A DNA stretch of 6,074 nt from Clostridia bacterium (GTDB lineage: Bacteria; Bacillota_A; Clostridia; Oscillospirales; CAG-272). The DNA lies in the NCBI GenBank assembly GCA_017652965.1, contig JAGBZZ010000237.1, positions 1-6,074 of the forward strand, given 5' to 3'. Below the pieces are notes generated by a model, which searched no databases, was not told the DNA's origin, and was given only the letters and a program-made list of their open reading frames with translations. The translations under genes were made by a program, and so were the position numbers. Shown piece by piece: positions 5,416-6,074 of the stretch. How positions within the stretch are numbered: position 1 is the first letter of the stretch; each line of letters opens with the position of its first letter.

Positions 5416-5823
5416 ATGGATCTTTGGTCATGGATCTGTCTCGGTGTATTTCTGGCGGCGGCCGCGTCGGCCCTTGTTTTGCGGCATTCGGTACTGCTGG
5501 GGATCCTGCCCGGGGCGCTTCTTTCGGTCATCCTTTCGCTTCTATTGCCGATCGGTGCATGGGCGCTTCTTGTCCTGGTGCTTGGCGGTGCCGGAGGGGC
5601 TCTGGTGCTTTTGCGCCTGCGCGGCCGTCCGATGTCATCCCTGGAGGCTATGGTTGGCAGATCCTGCACGGTGACAGAGCGCCTGGATTCCGAAACCGGG
5701 GGTCAGGTGTCGGTGGACGGCGGCCTTTGGGCGGCGCGTGCCCTGGCGCCGGGTACGGCTTATGAGCCGGGGGATGTGCTTACCGTGGTGGCAATTGAGG
5801 GCGTTAAACTGATTTGCCAATAA
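5416..5823 (+). CDS. NfeD-like membrane protein
   Basis: This 135-residue protein has three predicted membrane segments (about 4-22, 25-44 and 47-67), a short basic loop, then a soluble domain at 76-135. That domain resembles the NfeD C-terminal OB fold: a V-G-R-x-C-x-V-T-E start, Q-V-S-V-D-G-G-L-W in the middle and G-D-V-L-T-V-V at the end. Short NfeD proteins usually work with SPFH/flotillin-type membrane scaffold proteins, often encoded next door; none is seen here. The start is set by GGGAGG at 5405-5410, 5 nt upstream, and by the promoter at 5354-5382. The gene is followed by tRNA genes in the same direction with no clear hairpin terminator between, so some read-through is possible. The fold call is good; the cellular role is inferred from the family. 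Confidence 0.82.
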   Translation: MDLWSWICLGVFLAAAASALVLRHSVLLGILPGALLSVILSLLLPIGAWALLVLVLGGAGGALVLLRLRGRPMSSLEAMVGRSCTVTERLDSETGGQVSVDGGLWAARALAPGTAYEPGDVLTVVAIEGVKLICQ

Positions 5824-5842
5824 TTTTTCGGATATTCCCCTC

Positions 5843-5888
5843 TTTTTTTAAAAAACCGCTTGACAAATCCCGTTGGCTTTGCTATAAT
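5843..5888 (+). promoter_or_regulatory. Consensus promoter with AT-rich upstream element for the tRNA genes
   Basis: TTGACA (5860-5865) and TATAAT (5883-5888) match the SigA consensus perfectly with a 17-nt spacer. Directly upstream, 5843-5855 is seven T followed by six A, placed where an UP element would contact the polymerase alpha subunit. Such promoters are typical of stable RNA genes. Transcription would begin near 5895, about 17 nt before the first tRNA. Confidence 0.92.
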
Positions 5889-5911
5889 ACATCCGTTGCG
5901 GTATTACGCGT

Positions 5912-5988
5912 GTACCTTTAGCTCAGCCGGATAGAGCAACTGCCTTCTAAGCAGTAGGTCGGGGGTTCGAATCCCTCAAGGTACGCCA
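5912..5988 (+). tRNA. tRNA-Arg (anticodon UCU)
   Basis: This is a complete 77-nt cloverleaf. The acceptor stem is 5912-5918 with 5978-5984, the D stem 5921-5924 with 5934-5937, the anticodon stem 5939-5943 with 5951-5955, and the T stem 5961-5965 with 5973-5977 (one G-T pair). The loop CTTCTAA (5944-5950) places TCT at 5946-5948. The discriminator is G5985 and CCA is encoded at 5986-5988. It reads the AGA and AGG arginine codons. Confidence 0.97.
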
Positions 5989-5990
5989 TG

Positions 5991-6009
5991 AGGATGCCGC
6001 CGGCATCCT
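5991..6009 (+). other. Hairpin between the two tRNA genes
   Basis: Bases 5991-5998 pair perfectly with 6002-6009 around a three-base loop. It is followed only by TATAT, not a proper T-run, so it is more likely a processing or spacer structure in the tRNA precursor than an efficient terminator. Confidence 0.5.
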
Positions 6010-6014
6010 TATAT

Positions 6015-6074
6015 GGTGGGCGTGGCTCAGTTGGTTAGAGCGCTAGGTTGTGGCCCTGGAGGTCGTGGGTTCGA
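6015..6074 (+). tRNA. tRNA-His (anticodon GUG), cut by the window end
   Basis: The 5' acceptor strand is at 6016-6022, with the extra G typical of tRNA-His at 6015. The D stem is 6025-6028 with 6038-6041. The anticodon stem is 6043-6047 with 6055-6059, and its loop puts GTG at 6050-6052. The T-stem 5' strand is 6065-6069, followed by TTCGA, where the window stops. The 3' acceptor strand lies outside. It shares the upstream promoter with tRNA-Arg. Confidence 0.93.

Noticed and set aside
5991..6009. True terminator between the tRNA genes
   Set aside because: The stem is followed by TATAT rather than a T-run. The two tRNAs are 26 nt apart with no second promoter, so co-transcription is more likely.

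Overview
The window looks like chromosomal DNA from a fairly GC-rich member of the Firmicutes, probably class Clostridia of the gut type. The support is strong AGGAGG-type ribosome binding sites, consensus SigA promoters (TTGACA-17-TATAAT), tRNA genes with encoded CCA ends, a Thr-rich lipoprotein linker and an acyl carrier protein of Firmicutes type. Genus cannot be called from the sequence alone.

Layout, left to right. (1) Bases 1-445 hold no credible gene. They carry two mosaic copies of an intergenic repeat bounded by GGTACC, built almost entirely of short hairpins, plus a terminator-like hairpin at the left edge. (2) 492-2603, minus strand: a large secreted lipoprotein with a C-terminal acetyl-xylan-esterase-like (CE7/AXE1) alpha/beta hydrolase domain, with its own promoter and terminator. 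(3) 2792-3115, plus strand: a 107-residue protein of unknown function, transcribed divergently from the esterase behind a strong promoter. (4) 3161-5146, minus strand: a two-gene operon of an AMP-forming acyl-CoA/acyl-ACP synthetase followed 39 nt later by an acyl carrier protein. It shares a 16-17 bp bidirectional terminator with gene 3. (5) 5416-5823, plus strand: a short NfeD-like membrane protein, divergent from the synthetase. (6) 5912 to the right edge: tRNA-Arg(UCU) and a tRNA-His(GUG) cut by the window end, read from a consensus promoter with an AT-rich upstream element.

Functionally the window is a set of small independent transcription units rather than one pathway. The only clear partnership is the synthetase-ACP pair, which would activate a carboxylic (probably fatty) acid with ATP and could hand it to the co-encoded carrier protein. 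I see no CRISPR array, transposase, phage gene or obvious defence system. The least explained elements are the structured repeats at 46-437, where all three base differences between the aligned segments preserve the predicted folds, and the unidentified 107-residue protein.
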